The notes: a model not told the origin generated them from the letters alone. Shown: positions 18,295 through 27,761, counted from the first letter of the stretch. The stretch is 64,000 nucleotides of DNA from Deltaproteobacteria bacterium (GCA_030694465.1 JAUXYJ010000038.1:1-64000), one strand, 5' to 3'. Translations and numbers: made by a program.

Positions 18295-19628
18295 AGCCTC
18301 ATTTGGTCAGTCTTTTTACAGCGATAGTCTCAATCGCGCTCTGCTCGCGTCCGGCCCACGCGCAGTCGACCCTCGTGCTTAACGAGCGCGAGATCGAGCT
18401 GCGAGTGCGCGCGGCATCGCCCTCCGTTCGCGCACAACGCGCTGCGCTCGCGCAGTCCATGGCCGAGCGAGACCGCGCCGCGAGGGCCCTGGTCCCTGAG
18501 CTGTCTGTGACCGGGCGATACACGCGCTTGTCGAGCGTGCCCGAGGCGTTTAGGCGCCTCGAGATCGCGATCCCAGGGATGCCTTCGATGGGCGACGGGC
18601 TGGTATTTCCTCAATTGTTAGACCAGTTTACGGCCCGTGCGACGCTCACCCTCGCGCTGAGCGAGCTCTTCACGCGCGCCCTCCCCGCCCTCGCCGCAGC
18701 AGGAGCACGCACCGAAGCCCTCGCGCTCGAAGCCCGCGCACAGCAGACACGCTCGGTGCTCGAAGCGCAGAGCGCGTACCTCTCGTGGCTCCGCGCGCGC
18801 GCAGCCCTCGACATCGCGCACAGCACACGCGCCTCGTTTGAGCAGCAACGCGATGACACCGCGCGACGCGTCTCTGCGGGGCAAATCGCAGCCGCGCAGC
18901 AGCTCCCACTCGACGTCACGCTCTCTTCGCTGCGCCGACAAGAGCTCTCGATCGAGGCCACCGTGCGCATCGCCGAGGCTCAACTCCGCGCGCTCTTAGC
19001 CCTGCGCGACGAGCGCATCGTGCCCGGCGACGAGACCGACGAGCCAAGCCCTAGCCCGCGCAACGAGCCAGTCCAGCGACCCGAGCTCGCAGCCCTCGAC
19101 GCCAACGCGCGCGCCCTCGAGAGCCAGACCCGCGCGACCGCCGGAGCCCTCGCCCCAGCGCTCCACGTGATCGGCGGGGTCGACCTCGCCGCGCCCAATC
19201 CACGTGCATTTGCGCAGACAACGCTCACGCCACTCGCGACCTGGGACGTCTCGGTTCAGCTCTCGTGGTCGCTCGGACAGACCCTCGACGCCGAGGCCCA
19301 GCTGCGCGTGCTCAGCGCACAACGGGATGGCCTCAACGCACAGCGCGAGGCCCTCTCGCGGGCCATCGAGGCAGAGGTCACAACGGCACGCGCAGAGCTC
19401 GAGGCGGCCGTGCAGCGGCTCGCTGAATCGCAGACGGGACTCCGGGCGGCCGAGGCCCTCGCGGCCCAACGCCGAGGCGCCTATGCGGCCGGTGTGGCCA
19501 CGGCCACCGAGCTCACGCTGGCCGAAGCCGAGCTACTGCGACAACGCATCGAGCGCGCAGACGCAAGGCTCGAAGCACGCGCCGCGCACCTACGGGTCCG
19601 CTACGCCCTCGGATCACTCACTCGCTGA
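18291..19628 (+). CDS. TolC-family outer membrane efflux protein
   Basis: A 445-residue protein with a cleavable signal peptide (SIALCSRPAHAQ). The rest is the OEP fold: long Ala/Glu/Arg-rich coiled-coil helices in two repeated halves, with ARAALDIAHSTRASFEQQRDDTARRVSAGQIAAAQQLPLD in the first and ARAELEAAVQRLAESQTGLRAAEALAAQRRGAYAAGVATATELTLAEAE in the second. Both have the Gly-X-X-X-X-X-hydrophobic turn typical of the family. It forms the outer-membrane exit duct. It is the middle gene of the efflux operon, 22 bases before the RND gene. Confidence 0.92.
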   Translation: MKPHLVSLFTAIVSIALCSRPAHAQSTLVLNEREIELRVRAASPSVRAQRAALAQSMAERDRAARALVPELSVTGRYTRLSSVPEAFRRLEIAIPGMPSMGDGLVFPQLLDQFTARATLTLALSELFTRALPALAAAGARTEALALEARAQQTRSVLEAQSAYLSWLRARAALDIAHSTRASFEQQRDDTARRVSAGQIAAAQQLPLDVTLSSLRRQELSIEATVRIAEAQLRALLALRDERIVPGDETDEPSPSPRNEPVQRPELAALDANARALESQTRATAGALAPALHVIGGVDLAAPNPRAFAQTTLTPLATWDVSVQLSWSLGQTLDAEAQLRVLSAQRDGLNAQREALSRAIEAEVTTARAELEAAVQRLAESQTGLRAAEALAAQRRGAYAAGVATATELTLAEAELLRQRIERADARLEARAAHLRVRYALGSLTR

Positions 19629-19650
19629 CCCCACCGAAAGAAACACAAGC

Positions 19651-22600
19651 ATGCAATGGCTCGCAGAGGTCAGCGTAAAGCGCCCAGTTTTTACCTGGGT
19701 TCTCGCACTCACCATGGTTGTCTTTGGCGCGGTCGGCCTCGGCTCGCTCGGCATCGATCGCTATCCAGACATTCAGATCCCGTTTGTGGTGATCACCACA
19801 CAGATGCCAGGCGCGGCGCCCTCGCAGGTCGAGCGTGAGGTCACAGACCGCATCGAAGAAGCGGTTAACTCCGTCTCGGGCCTCGAGCGACTCGACTCGC
19901 AGAGCGTCGAGGGCGCGAGCATCGTGTTCGCCAGCTTCGTGCTGGACAAAGACGTAACCGCGGCGGCACAAGAGGTCCGCGACCGAGTCAATCGCGTGCT
20001 CGCGCTGCTGCCGCAAGGCGCCCGGACGCCCGCGGTCGAGGGCTTTAATCCCAACTCCGCGCCGGTGATCACGCTCTCTTTGTCGGGACCTAGGACCGCG
20101 CGAGAGCTCAGCGAAATCGCTCGCACACTCGTCCGTCGACGGCTCGAGTCCACCCTCGGCGTGGGTGAAGTCTCGCTCTTCGGAGAGCGCGCACGGCAAG
20201 CGCAAATCACCCTCAGCCTCGCGCGCATGGAGTCCTACGGGATCACCGCGACCGAGGTCACGCGCGTGCTCGCCGTGAGCAACCAAGAGGCCCCCGGAGG
20301 GGCGCTCCTCGAGGGCGATCGGCGCGTAGGGCTCCGCGTGCAGGCCCGCGTCGACCGCGTGTCACAGCTCACACAGCTCGTGGTGGCGCGCAGAGAGGGT
20401 CTCGCCGTGCGCCTCGGGGACCTCGCGACGGTCTCAGACGGAGAGTCTCGTGCAAATTCAGCAGCGATTTATGACGGCGAGTCCATCGTCGCGATCGCCG
20501 TCAAGAAGCGCTCTGGGGCCAACACCGTCGCAGTGGTAGACGCCGTGCGAGAGCAAGTGACCGCGCTCGCGCGAGAGCTCCCTCCCGGAGTGCAGCTCCG
20601 TGTCGTGCGTGACGAGAGCGAGTTTCTTCGCAACGCGCTGAGCGCAGTGCGTGAGCACTTGGTGCTGGGTGCGCTCTTTGCTTCGGCTGTGGTGCTTTTG
20701 TTTCTTCGCTCGGGTCGCTCGACAGTGATCGCTGCCCTGGCAATTCCCACGTCGATCATCGCGACCTTCGCGCTCTTGGCCGTGATGAAGCTCACCCTCA
20801 ACATGATCACGCTGCTCGCGCTCACCCTCGCCGTGGGCATCGTGATCGACGACGCCATCGTCGTGCTCGAGAACATCGTGCGCGTAATGCAGTCGCGGCG
20901 AGGCACCCCCGAAGAGGCCGCGATCGCTGCGACGAAAGAGATCGGCCTCGCCGTGCTCGCCACGACGCTGTCTCTCGTCGCGGTGTTTCTGCCCGTCGCG
21001 TTTATGAGCGGGATCGTGGGGCGATTTTTGGGCTCTTTTGGGCTCACGATGTCTTTTGCGATCTTGGTCTCGATGGTGGTGGCGTTCTCGCTCACGCCCA
21101 TGCTCTGCGCGCGCTGGCTCGCACCGACCGTGCCTACCGAGGGGCCACCCGGCGACGTCGCCGGGTCCGAGCACTCACAGGGCGAACCCTCGTGGCTCGA
21201 CCGCGGATACGAGCGTGTCTTGCGGGTCTGCCTCGCGTGGCCCAAGACCGTCACGGTGGTTGTGCTCCTCACGCTCGCGAGCACTGTGCCGGTGGGCGCA
21301 CGGGTTCCGAGTGCGTTTTTGCCCGCAGAAGACGAGGGCCGCTTTGAGCTCACGCTCCGACTTCAGCCCGGAACCTCGATCGAGAGCACCTCGCTCGTGG
21401 TCGAGCGCATCGCGCGCACCCTGCGCACTTGGGAGGGCGTCGATCACACGCTCACCACCCTCGGGAGCCCCGAAGGCGACGCGGTCTCTCGCGGCACCCA
21501 CCAAGCGTCGATCTACGTCGCGATGAAGCCCTACCAGTCCAGAACACAACCTCAGCGCGAGGTGATGCAACGCGCACGCGCGCTCCTCGCCGGACTCGAC
21601 CCCTCGTGGATGACCTTTGTCGGCCCGGTCGGCGAGTTTGGCGCGAGCGGCCCGGACGCCGCGACGGTGCAGTACGTCCTACGCGGCCAAGACACCGCGC
21701 AACTGACGCGCTATGCCGAGGCGCTCCTCGCCCAAGCGCGACGGATTCCGCTCACGATTGATCACGGAATCAACGTGGCCCCAGCGTCTCCCGAGCTTGT
21801 CCTGCGGGTCGATCGAGACCGCGCAGCCGACCGTGCGGTCTCGGTTCCAGAGCTGATCGAGACAGTCCAAGCGCTCACGACCGAGTCGCCAATCGCTTCA
21901 CTCATCGACGAGCGTGGCGAGAGATACTCAGTGATTTTACAGCTCGACATGAGCACTCGGAGGACCATTGAGCGCGTCCAGCTCGCCTCGGTGCGAAGCA
22001 ACGACGGTGCGCGGGTCCCCCTCGGGGCCGTGACCACCGCGCGGCGCGCCGAGGGCCCGTCCTCTATCGTTCGGCTCAACCGCCAGCGCCAAGTCACCGT
22101 GTACATGAACGTGCTCCCCGGAGGCTCCGAAGGCGATGTCCTCACACGACTGCGCGAGGCCGAGGCTCGGCTCAACATGGCGCCCGGATACCGTGGAGAA
22201 CCCGCCGGAAACTCGCAAGAGCTCGAGAAGACCGGCCGAGCCTTCATGATCACCATCTTGCTCTCGCTGGTGTTTATGTACCTGGTGCTGGCGGCTCAGT
22301 TTGAGAGCTGGCTCTTGCCCTTGGTGATCTTGCTCTCGCTGCCATTGACCGTGCCCTTCGCGCTGTTGACCCAGTGGCTCGCGGGCGACTCGCTCAATTT
22401 GTTCTCAGCGCTTGGGCTCTTGGTGCTCTTTGGGATCGTCAAAAAGAACGCGATTTTGCAGATCGATCACATCCGACAGCTCGAGCGCGAGGGCATGCCG
22501 AGGCTCGAAGCCATCGCCCTCGGGAGCCGCGACCGACTGCGTCCCATCTTGATGACCACCCTCGCGTTTGTGGGTGGCATGGTCCCGCTGGTGCTCTCGT

Positions 22601-22806
22601 CTGGCCCAGGCTCAGGGACCAACCGCACCATCGGCGTGATCATCATGGGCGGGCAGACCCTCTCGCTCGCCCTGACCCTGCTCGCGACCCCGGTGGCCTA
22701 CCAGGGCATGGAGCGTCTCCGCGAGCGCATCGCGCGGATTCGACCGGCCCTCCGCGCGCTGTGGGCGAAGCGCGCAAGCGCAAATCCGGCGACGTCGCCG
22801 CCCTGA
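19651..22806 (+). CDS. RND multidrug efflux transporter, HAE-1/AcrB type
   Basis: A 1051-residue inner-membrane pump from the ATG at 19651 (MQWLAEVSVKRPVFTWVLAL); the open frame continues upstream but there overlaps the TolC gene. Twelve membrane helices in two halves and two large periplasmic domains follow the AcrB plan. The proton relay residues are present: D400 and D401 (IDDAIV) and K931 (GIVKKNAIL). Palindrome copy 5 encodes PPGDVAGSEH in the loop after helix 6, and copy 6 encodes the last residues NPATSPP, ending at the stop codon. Substrates are probably hydrophobic compounds; specificity cannot be read from the sequence. Confidence 0.95.
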   Translation: MQWLAEVSVKRPVFTWVLALTMVVFGAVGLGSLGIDRYPDIQIPFVVITTQMPGAAPSQVEREVTDRIEEAVNSVSGLERLDSQSVEGASIVFASFVLDKDVTAAAQEVRDRVNRVLALLPQGARTPAVEGFNPNSAPVITLSLSGPRTARELSEIARTLVRRRLESTLGVGEVSLFGERARQAQITLSLARMESYGITATEVTRVLAVSNQEAPGGALLEGDRRVGLRVQARVDRVSQLTQLVVARREGLAVRLGDLATVSDGESRANSAAIYDGESIVAIAVKKRSGANTVAVVDAVREQVTALARELPPGVQLRVVRDESEFLRNALSAVREHLVLGALFASAVVLLFLRSGRSTVIAALAIPTSIIATFALLAVMKLTLNMITLLALTLAVGIVIDDAIVVLENIVRVMQSRRGTPEEAAIAATKEIGLAVLATTLSLVAVFLPVAFMSGIVGRFLGSFGLTMSFAILVSMVVAFSLTPMLCARWLAPTVPTEGPPGDVAGSEHSQGEPSWLDRGYERVLRVCLAWPKTVTVVVLLTLASTVPVGARVPSAFLPAEDEGRFELTLRLQPGTSIESTSLVVERIARTLRTWEGVDHTLTTLGSPEGDAVSRGTHQASIYVAMKPYQSRTQPQREVMQRARALLAGLDPSWMTFVGPVGEFGASGPDAATVQYVLRGQDTAQLTRYAEALLAQARRIPLTIDHGINVAPASPELVLRVDRDRAADRAVSVPELIETVQALTTESPIASLIDERGERYSVILQLDMSTRRTIERVQLASVRSNDGARVPLGAVTTARRAEGPSSIVRLNRQRQVTVYMNVLPGGSEGDVLTRLREAEARLNMAPGYRGEPAGNSQELEKTGRAFMITILLSLVFMYLVLAAQFESWLLPLVILLSLPLTVPFALLTQWLAGDSLNLFSALGLLVLFGIVKKNAILQIDHIRQLEREGMPRLEAIALGSRDRLRPILMTTLAFVGGMVPLVLSSGPGSGTNRTIGVIIMGGQTLSLALTLLATPVAYQGMERLRERIARIRPALRALWAKRASANPATSPP
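21147..21166. repeat. Interspersed palindrome, copy 5 (full form), inside the RND gene
   Basis: Perfect 20-base palindrome ACCCGGCGACGTCGCCGGGT, in frame, encoding part of PPGDVAGS in the cytoplasmic loop between the two halves of the transporter, where an insertion would be tolerated. Confidence 0.95.
22786..22800. repeat. Interspersed palindrome, copy 6, at the end of the RND gene
   Basis: CCGGCGACGTCGCCG followed by CCC. It encodes the last residues (PATSPP) of the transporter, ending at the TGA stop, and is the first of a tandem pair with copy 7. Confidence 0.88.
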
Positions 22807-22807
22807 C

Positions 22808-22822
22808 CCGGCGACGTCGCCG
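22808..22822. repeat. Interspersed palindrome, copy 7, tandem with copy 6
   Basis: CCGGCGACGTCGCCG preceded by AC and followed by CCC, starting 7 bases after copy 6 ends. Both copies share the same altered right end (GCCGCCC), suggesting a local duplication. The pair lies between the RND gene and the end of the convergent membrane protein gene. Confidence 0.9.
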
Positions 22823-22834
22823 CCCAGAGAGTCT

Positions 22835-23890
22835 CTACGCGAGCGCAGCCTCACGCGCGTACGCTTCGCGCGCCGAAGCGCGCTCTAACAGCACAGCCCC
22901 TAAGGTCACCAAGATCAACCGGATGGGGTCCATAGGGCCCGCGATACGCAGCACGCCAAAGCCCGCAAAGAGCACCGCCACCCAGCCCAGCGAGCGCCGT
23001 GTGCCCGCGCCATGATCGAAGCCCACCGAGGCCATCGAGAGGCCCACGCTGCCGATCAAGAACACGGGCGCCAAGAGATACCCCAAGAGCGCCGCGCGAC
23101 CGATGACTCCTGCGTCACTGCCGGTGAGCCAATCAAAGCGCGCGCCAAACGTGGTCCGCGCGAGCACCGCGGCGACCGACGACGGCAGCGTCAACACCAG
23201 CGCGCTCAGCACCGAGCCCATCGCGACCGGAAACGGCAGAAACACCCGAGTCCGCGCTTTTCCGACGAGCGAGACGCTCGCGCGATAGGCCCACAAGAGC
23301 GCTGCAAAACTCCCTGCGAATGTGCTCGCTTCGGCGACTCGTCCGAGCCACGCCATCGTGTGCGCACCCGAGACATCGCCCGAAGGCAACAGAGCCTGCG
23401 CCGGGGCATACACAAGCTCAATCAGCTCGCCGATCGCGAGCATCACAAAGGCGCTCCGCGCGGCCGCGTGTGCCCGCGGTTGTGTCACCCCCAAGAGCGC
23501 AGAGATCGCCACAGTCACCGCGGCTGAGGTCAGCGCAGACCACTGAAGCCACAGCGGAGACTCGCCAAACATGGACACAAAGACCAAGAGCACGACCGGG
23601 ATCGACGCGATCGTCCGAAGACCGTGCAAGATCTTTAGCTTTTTGAACGACGAACGACGCGCCGCGGTCCCCAAGAGCGCCAACACCGCGAGCGCAGCGA
23701 GCACAGCCCCGAGCACGCCGCTAAAGGTCGCGAGCTCGAGCATGGCCGGGCGCCGCACGGTGAGGTTCGCCGTGACGCGGGCGAGCACGAACCACAGCAA
23801 AAATGCAGTAAGCGCGGTCCCTGCCGGAAACGTTCCGCCCTCGTCTGCGTCAGGCGCGAGGGCATCGGTGGGCGGCGAGGTGTCAGCCAT
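22835..23890 (-). CDS. Polytopic membrane protein of unknown function
   Basis: A 351-residue protein from the ATG at 23890; a TTG at 23935 is a possible earlier start. A short acidic, Pro-rich N-terminus precedes about nine hydrophobic helices alternating with short basic loops. No transporter signature is visible. A cytoplasmic loop after the second helix is basic (RRSSFKKLKILHG). It ends in an Ala/Glu/Arg-rich tail. It lies just downstream of the MinD-like fusion gene on the same strand, 69 bases away, so the two may be co-transcribed. Confidence 0.7.
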   Translation of the reverse strand: MADTSPPTDALAPDADEGGTFPAGTALTAFLLWFVLARVTANLTVRRPAMLELATFSGVLGAVLAALAVLALLGTAARRSSFKKLKILHGLRTIASIPVVLLVFVSMFGESPLWLQWSALTSAAVTVAISALLGVTQPRAHAAARSAFVMLAIGELIELVYAPAQALLPSGDVSGAHTMAWLGRVAEASTFAGSFAALLWAYRASVSLVGKARTRVFLPFPVAMGSVLSALVLTLPSSVAAVLARTTFGARFDWLTGSDAGVIGRAALLGYLLAPVFLIGSVGLSMASVGFDHGAGTRRSLGWVAVLFAGFGVLRIAGPMDPIRLILVTLGAVLLERASAREAYAREAALA

Positions 23891-23959
23891 TTCGGACGAG
23901 TCTGCGGTCGGATTCACGTGCGCGAAAGGTAGCAAGGTTTGGCCAGCAGCGTAGTCGCT

Positions 23960-25453
23960 TCATCGCCCCGAGCGCGCATCCCGCATCCGCCGAAGGTAAG
24001 TCAGCGCGACCTGCTCTGGATCAAGCCGCAATTGGCGAGCAAATTCAGACAGAAAACCTCGCAGGTACACCACCGGTGGCAGCACGTCGTACGCCTCGTC
24101 TTCGAGCGCCTCAAGGCTCGCGCGCGGGATCTTCGTGCGTGAAGCGAGCTCTCGAAGTTCGAGTCCACGCGCCATGCGAACGGCACGCAACAGAGCCCCG
24201 TCAAACTCAGTCACCGGCGAGAGCTCAGGCATGTCGGGCAGCGACTCGGGCTCTGCGGGCTCGACCACCGGGAGCCCCCCTCCCGTCGAGGGCATCGTTG
24301 GCGCGAGCAGTGACAAGTCATACGGTCGACGCCGAATGGGATCGAGCAAAACATCACGCGCTTCTTCGATCTTCGCGAGCGCCATCGCGAGCGTATCGAG
24401 CGACGCCAGCCCCGACGCCGGCAACGAGTCGGGCGAATACAGCTCTCTCATGCGCCGGACCGCGCGGCGCACTTCGTCGTCGGTCGCACCACGGTCTAAC
24501 ACCAGCGTGTCGTAGTGCGTCTGCGTCGCGTCGAGAACTGACTCGACCGCTGCGGTGCCCACCGCGGGGACAAGCTCGTTGGCGCTGATTCCGGCCACCA
24601 ATCGACGCGCCAGGCGCTCAAGATTGCGCGACGATTTCGCCCCCGGAGCCTCGACCATCAGCGGCCTCCGTCTGCGCGCTGTGAGCGAAACCGACTCGTC
24701 AAACTCAACGTGCCCCAAGAAAGTGAGCTCGACCCCCAGCTGCTGCTTCGCGAGGATCCGCATGGATTCTCCTAGGTCCAAATCCACGCGTGAGCGCGAC
24801 GCGTTGACCACCAACCATGGCGAGAGCATCGCGAGCTCGTGCCGCACGACCGACGCCGCAGCGCTGTCTGCCTGCTCAATCGCACGCGCCAAGAGCAAAG
24901 GCGCGGGCGCCCCGAGCTGCGTCTCAATCACCTGACGCAGCGTCGCCGTCGCCACCGGAAACGCCTTGAGCGCGTGATGCAAAGCCCGCGCATACGCGTG
25001 CCGAATCCAGCGATAGACCGCTTCGACCGCCGCGGGCTCCGCGAGCGTCACCAACACCTGCGCATCGACATCAAGCATCGCGTCGAGGACCGCAGGCTGC
25101 GACCCCGCGCCCAAGTCCAACACGACGTGGTCGGCACCCGAAATCGCTGCAATTTCACGAGGTCTTCGCAACGTAGCGCCCGCAACGGTCGCGTGCTCCG
25201 AGTACGTCTGCAGCACACGCACATTGGGCACCGCGCTCTCAATCCCGCGCGGGTCCGTGCCAAGGCTCTGCCAAGGAGCACGCTCCCGTGACTCCACCGC
25301 GCAGCCAAACGCCCGCGCAAGCTGCGGCGCGTACGGATGCCCATCCACCACCAAGACCTTGCGCCCAAGTTGCGCGAGATACACCGCGATCCCGGCCGCG
25401 ACGACCGAGCGCCCTACGCCGCCTTTTGCACCACCAACTGCGATCACTGCCAT
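23960..25453 (-). CDS. MinD-like ATPase fused to J-like and RodZ-type HTH domains
   Basis: A 497-residue protein from the ATG at 25453, with AGGGGAC just upstream. Residues 1-265 are a ParA/MinD-like P-loop domain. Its deviant Walker A reads GGAKGGVGRS: the signature Lys (K10) is kept but the P-loop Lys is Arg (R15). Residues about 310-400 resemble a J-domain (HYDTLVL ... DDEVRRAVRRMRELY ... ARDVLLDPIRRRPYD), with HPD changed to SPD. Residues about 425-495 match the RodZ/HTH_25 helix-turn-helix (LRELASRTKIPRASLEALEDE ... VVYLRGFLSEFARQL). RodZ links cell shape to MreB and MinD positions division, so a spatial-organisation role is plausible but inferred. Confidence 0.82.
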   Translation of the reverse strand: MAVIAVGGAKGGVGRSVVAAGIAVYLAQLGRKVLVVDGHPYAPQLARAFGCAVESRERAPWQSLGTDPRGIESAVPNVRVLQTYSEHATVAGATLRRPREIAAISGADHVVLDLGAGSQPAVLDAMLDVDAQVLVTLAEPAAVEAVYRWIRHAYARALHHALKAFPVATATLRQVIETQLGAPAPLLLARAIEQADSAAASVVRHELAMLSPWLVVNASRSRVDLDLGESMRILAKQQLGVELTFLGHVEFDESVSLTARRRRPLMVEAPGAKSSRNLERLARRLVAGISANELVPAVGTAAVESVLDATQTHYDTLVLDRGATDDEVRRAVRRMRELYSPDSLPASGLASLDTLAMALAKIEEARDVLLDPIRRRPYDLSLLAPTMPSTGGGLPVVEPAEPESLPDMPELSPVTEFDGALLRAVRMARGLELRELASRTKIPRASLEALEDEAYDVLPPVVYLRGFLSEFARQLRLDPEQVALTYLRRMRDARSGR

Positions 25454-25510
25454 GAAGTCCCCTAGTGACGTAACACAGGCCGGCCAGGGCTCGCGACGAT
25501 CACGCAACGC

Positions 25511-26155
25511 TCACCGCAGCGTCGCGTCGTCCACATGCAGCAGCGTGGCATCGTCAAACAGTGACTCTAGCTCTTTGGCCCCCGGAAGCATCGCGAGGTA
25601 CGGATCCCATTGCGCGGGGCGATTCTTCGAAAAAGCCCTCGTCAAAATGGGCGACCAACGAGGACGCACGGGCCGCCGCAGAAGAGCCATCCCTGACTCC
25701 GCCGGCGTACGTCCGCCCTTCGCGAGGTTGCAAACACGACACGAACACACAAGATTTTCCCACGTGGTTGGCCCACCACGCGACCGCGGCATCACGTGAT
25801 CAAGGTTGAGCTCCTGCGCGCTGGCTTTGCGCCCACAGTACTGACAGCTGTAGCCATCACGGAGGTACACGTTGCGTCGAGTCAGCCGCAACACCGAGCG
25901 GGGCAGCCGGTCGTACCCCGGCAATTGCAGCACGCGCGGGATCAAGATCTCTCCACCCGAGATGCCCAACGTGAGCTCCCCTTCGCCCACCGCGAGGGCT
26001 CGCCAAGACGCAAAAGTGTGCGTCGTCCACCCTTCGTCTACGGCGCGACCTACGTCCATAAAGAGCAGCACGAATGCACGCCGTGCGGACGTGATATGCA
26101 CCGGCTGGTAGCTACGATTGACTACAAGAACCTGCGTCGCGAGGAGGTGTTGCAT
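25511..26155 (-). CDS. HNH endonuclease family protein
   Basis: A 214-residue protein from the ATG at 26155 (MQHLLATQVLVVNRSYQPV), with GAGG bases nearby; the ORF continues upstream to 26212 in less likely sequence. The C-terminal half has a complete zinc-supported HNH site: CQYCGRK, LDHVMPRSRGG, WENLVCSCRVCNLAKGGRTP. The N-terminal half (VHITSARRAFVLLFM, RLTRRNVYLRDGY) is the standard start of this chromosomal subfamily found widely in Deltaproteobacteria and Actinobacteria. It is predicted to cut DNA, but these housekeeping members are not part of a restriction system here, since no methylase is near. Confidence 0.88.
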   Translation of the reverse strand: MQHLLATQVLVVNRSYQPVHITSARRAFVLLFMDVGRAVDEGWTTHTFASWRALAVGEGELTLGISGGEILIPRVLQLPGYDRLPRSVLRLTRRNVYLRDGYSCQYCGRKASAQELNLDHVMPRSRGGPTTWENLVCSCRVCNLAKGGRTPAESGMALLRRPVRPRWSPILTRAFSKNRPAQWDPYLAMLPGAKELESLFDDATLLHVDDATLR

Positions 26156-26270
26156 AGGACAGACACTCTGCTTTTGCGGGAGCTTTTGGCGCGCACAGCG
26201 CTGGGCATACAAGACGCAATATCACGGTGACCAAGGCCCTTGGCCACTCACGATCTGCGTGCAAATAACC

Positions 26271-27761
26271 TTAGTCATCAGCGGACTCATCGAGGGATCG
26301 TTGAGCGCTCATCGAAAGCCCCGACATCGACCTGTTGTGGGCCGACACCAGCGCAAGCGCAAGCCCTTGGGCCGCGTGCTCTATGGACCCAGGGCCCAGT
26401 GAGCGCGCATCGAGCCAGAGTGCGCCCGCATCGATCCGACCGATCAAGGGAAATTCTCTCGCCGTTCGCAACGCAGCCTCAAGCCCAACCACCGAAGCGT
26501 CACTCTCTGGTTGCGACTCAATGACCACCGCAAACGAGGGTAGCGCAGCGATGGGCAGCGTGCCTCCGCCAACGCGCGCAATCGAAGGTCGGACACATGC
26601 ACGCCACCGAGGCCCGAGCGAACTCTGCACTTTCGCGAGCAAATTTTCAGCATCTTGCGACACATCCGCGACCCCTCGGTGCATCCTCGCGAGCGCTGGG
26701 ACAGACGCGGTCGCGCGACCCGAAGCGTACAACGCGAGCGTGCTCTCGAGCGCCGCCAGAACCAGCCGCCCGGGCCGCAGCGCGCGCATCAAGGGGTGCG
26801 CACGCAAGCGCGCAATCCACTGGGATTTTCCTAGCAGAATCCCTGCCTGTGGACCTCCCAAGAGCTTGTCTCCCGAGAACATCACCACGTCGCTCCCGCC
26901 ACGCACGGCCTCTTGCACGGTGGGCTCATGCCCTACCCCCAGGGCGTCGAGCGCGACGAGCGCCCCCGAGCCCAGATCCTCGAGCAACGGCAGCCCAGAC
27001 TCTCGCGCGACCGCAGCCAGGGACTCTCGCGTGGGTCGCGCCGTAAAACCCTGCACCGTGAAATTACTCGGGTGCACAATCATCAGGGCTGCGCTCTGTG
27101 CAGTGATCGCCCTGCGATAATCCTCGGCACGCGTCTTGTTTGTGGTCCCGACCTCGACGAGCTTAGCCCCGCAGCTCGCGATGACCTCGGGCACGCGAAA
27201 TCCCCCGCCGATTTCGACTAGCTCCCCGCGCGAAACGATCACCTCTCGCCCCGAAGCAAGCGCCGTGCACGCAAGCAAGACCGCCGCCGCGCAGTTGTTC
27301 ACGACGAGCGAGTCTTCAGCTCCCGTGAGCGCACACAAGAGCGAACGGGTCACGCTGTCGCGATGGCCTCGATCCCCGGTGGTGAGGTCGTACTCGAGCG
27401 CAGCGTAGCCAACACAGGCGTCTCCGAGGTGGTCGATCACCTCGCGTGCGAGCGGCGCGCGACCCAAATTGGTGTGCAAAATCACCCCCGTCGCGTTGAG
27501 CACCTCGCGCAATGGCCGAAGCCGCAGCTGCGCAGCTTGGTCTGCCAAGCGAGCGTCACAGAGCGCCAAGAGCGCCTCGCGGTCGGTGAGCACAACGCTC
27601 CCGTCCGCAAGCTCTGCGCGCAGCCGATCGAGCGCCTGCTGCAACGCCTGCTTGAGCGCGACCTCGGGCAGCAGGCTCGCCAAGGCGCGCGCGCCGTGGG
27701 TCTGAAGGACGCTCTGCATCGGCGGAATCGCCCGCAATCGGTGACTATGCGACTCGGTCAT
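26271..27761 (-). CDS. selA: L-seryl-tRNA(Sec) selenium transferase
   Basis: A 496-residue PLP enzyme from the ATG at 27761 (MTESHSHRLRAIPPMQSVL). It shows the SelA features: the N-terminal helical domain, LREVLNATGVILHTNLGRAPL, the mid-domain VEVGTTNKTRAEDYRRAI, and the PLP site FSGDKLLGGPQAG with the Schiff-base Lys. It turns Ser-tRNA(Sec) into selenocysteinyl-tRNA with selenophosphate. Neither selB, selD nor the tRNA(Sec) gene is in the window, and no in-frame TGA selenoprotein was noticed nearby. Start codon upstream of 27761 is possible but the extra 20 residues are unlike SelA. Confidence 0.94.
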   Translation of the reverse strand: MTESHSHRLRAIPPMQSVLQTHGARALASLLPEVALKQALQQALDRLRAELADGSVVLTDREALLALCDARLADQAAQLRLRPLREVLNATGVILHTNLGRAPLAREVIDHLGDACVGYAALEYDLTTGDRGHRDSVTRSLLCALTGAEDSLVVNNCAAAVLLACTALASGREVIVSRGELVEIGGGFRVPEVIASCGAKLVEVGTTNKTRAEDYRRAITAQSAALMIVHPSNFTVQGFTARPTRESLAAVARESGLPLLEDLGSGALVALDALGVGHEPTVQEAVRGGSDVVMFSGDKLLGGPQAGILLGKSQWIARLRAHPLMRALRPGRLVLAALESTLALYASGRATASVPALARMHRGVADVSQDAENLLAKVQSSLGPRWRACVRPSIARVGGGTLPIAALPSFAVVIESQPESDASVVGLEAALRTAREFPLIGRIDAGALWLDARSLGPGSIEHAAQGLALALVSAHNRSMSGLSMSAQRSLDESADD

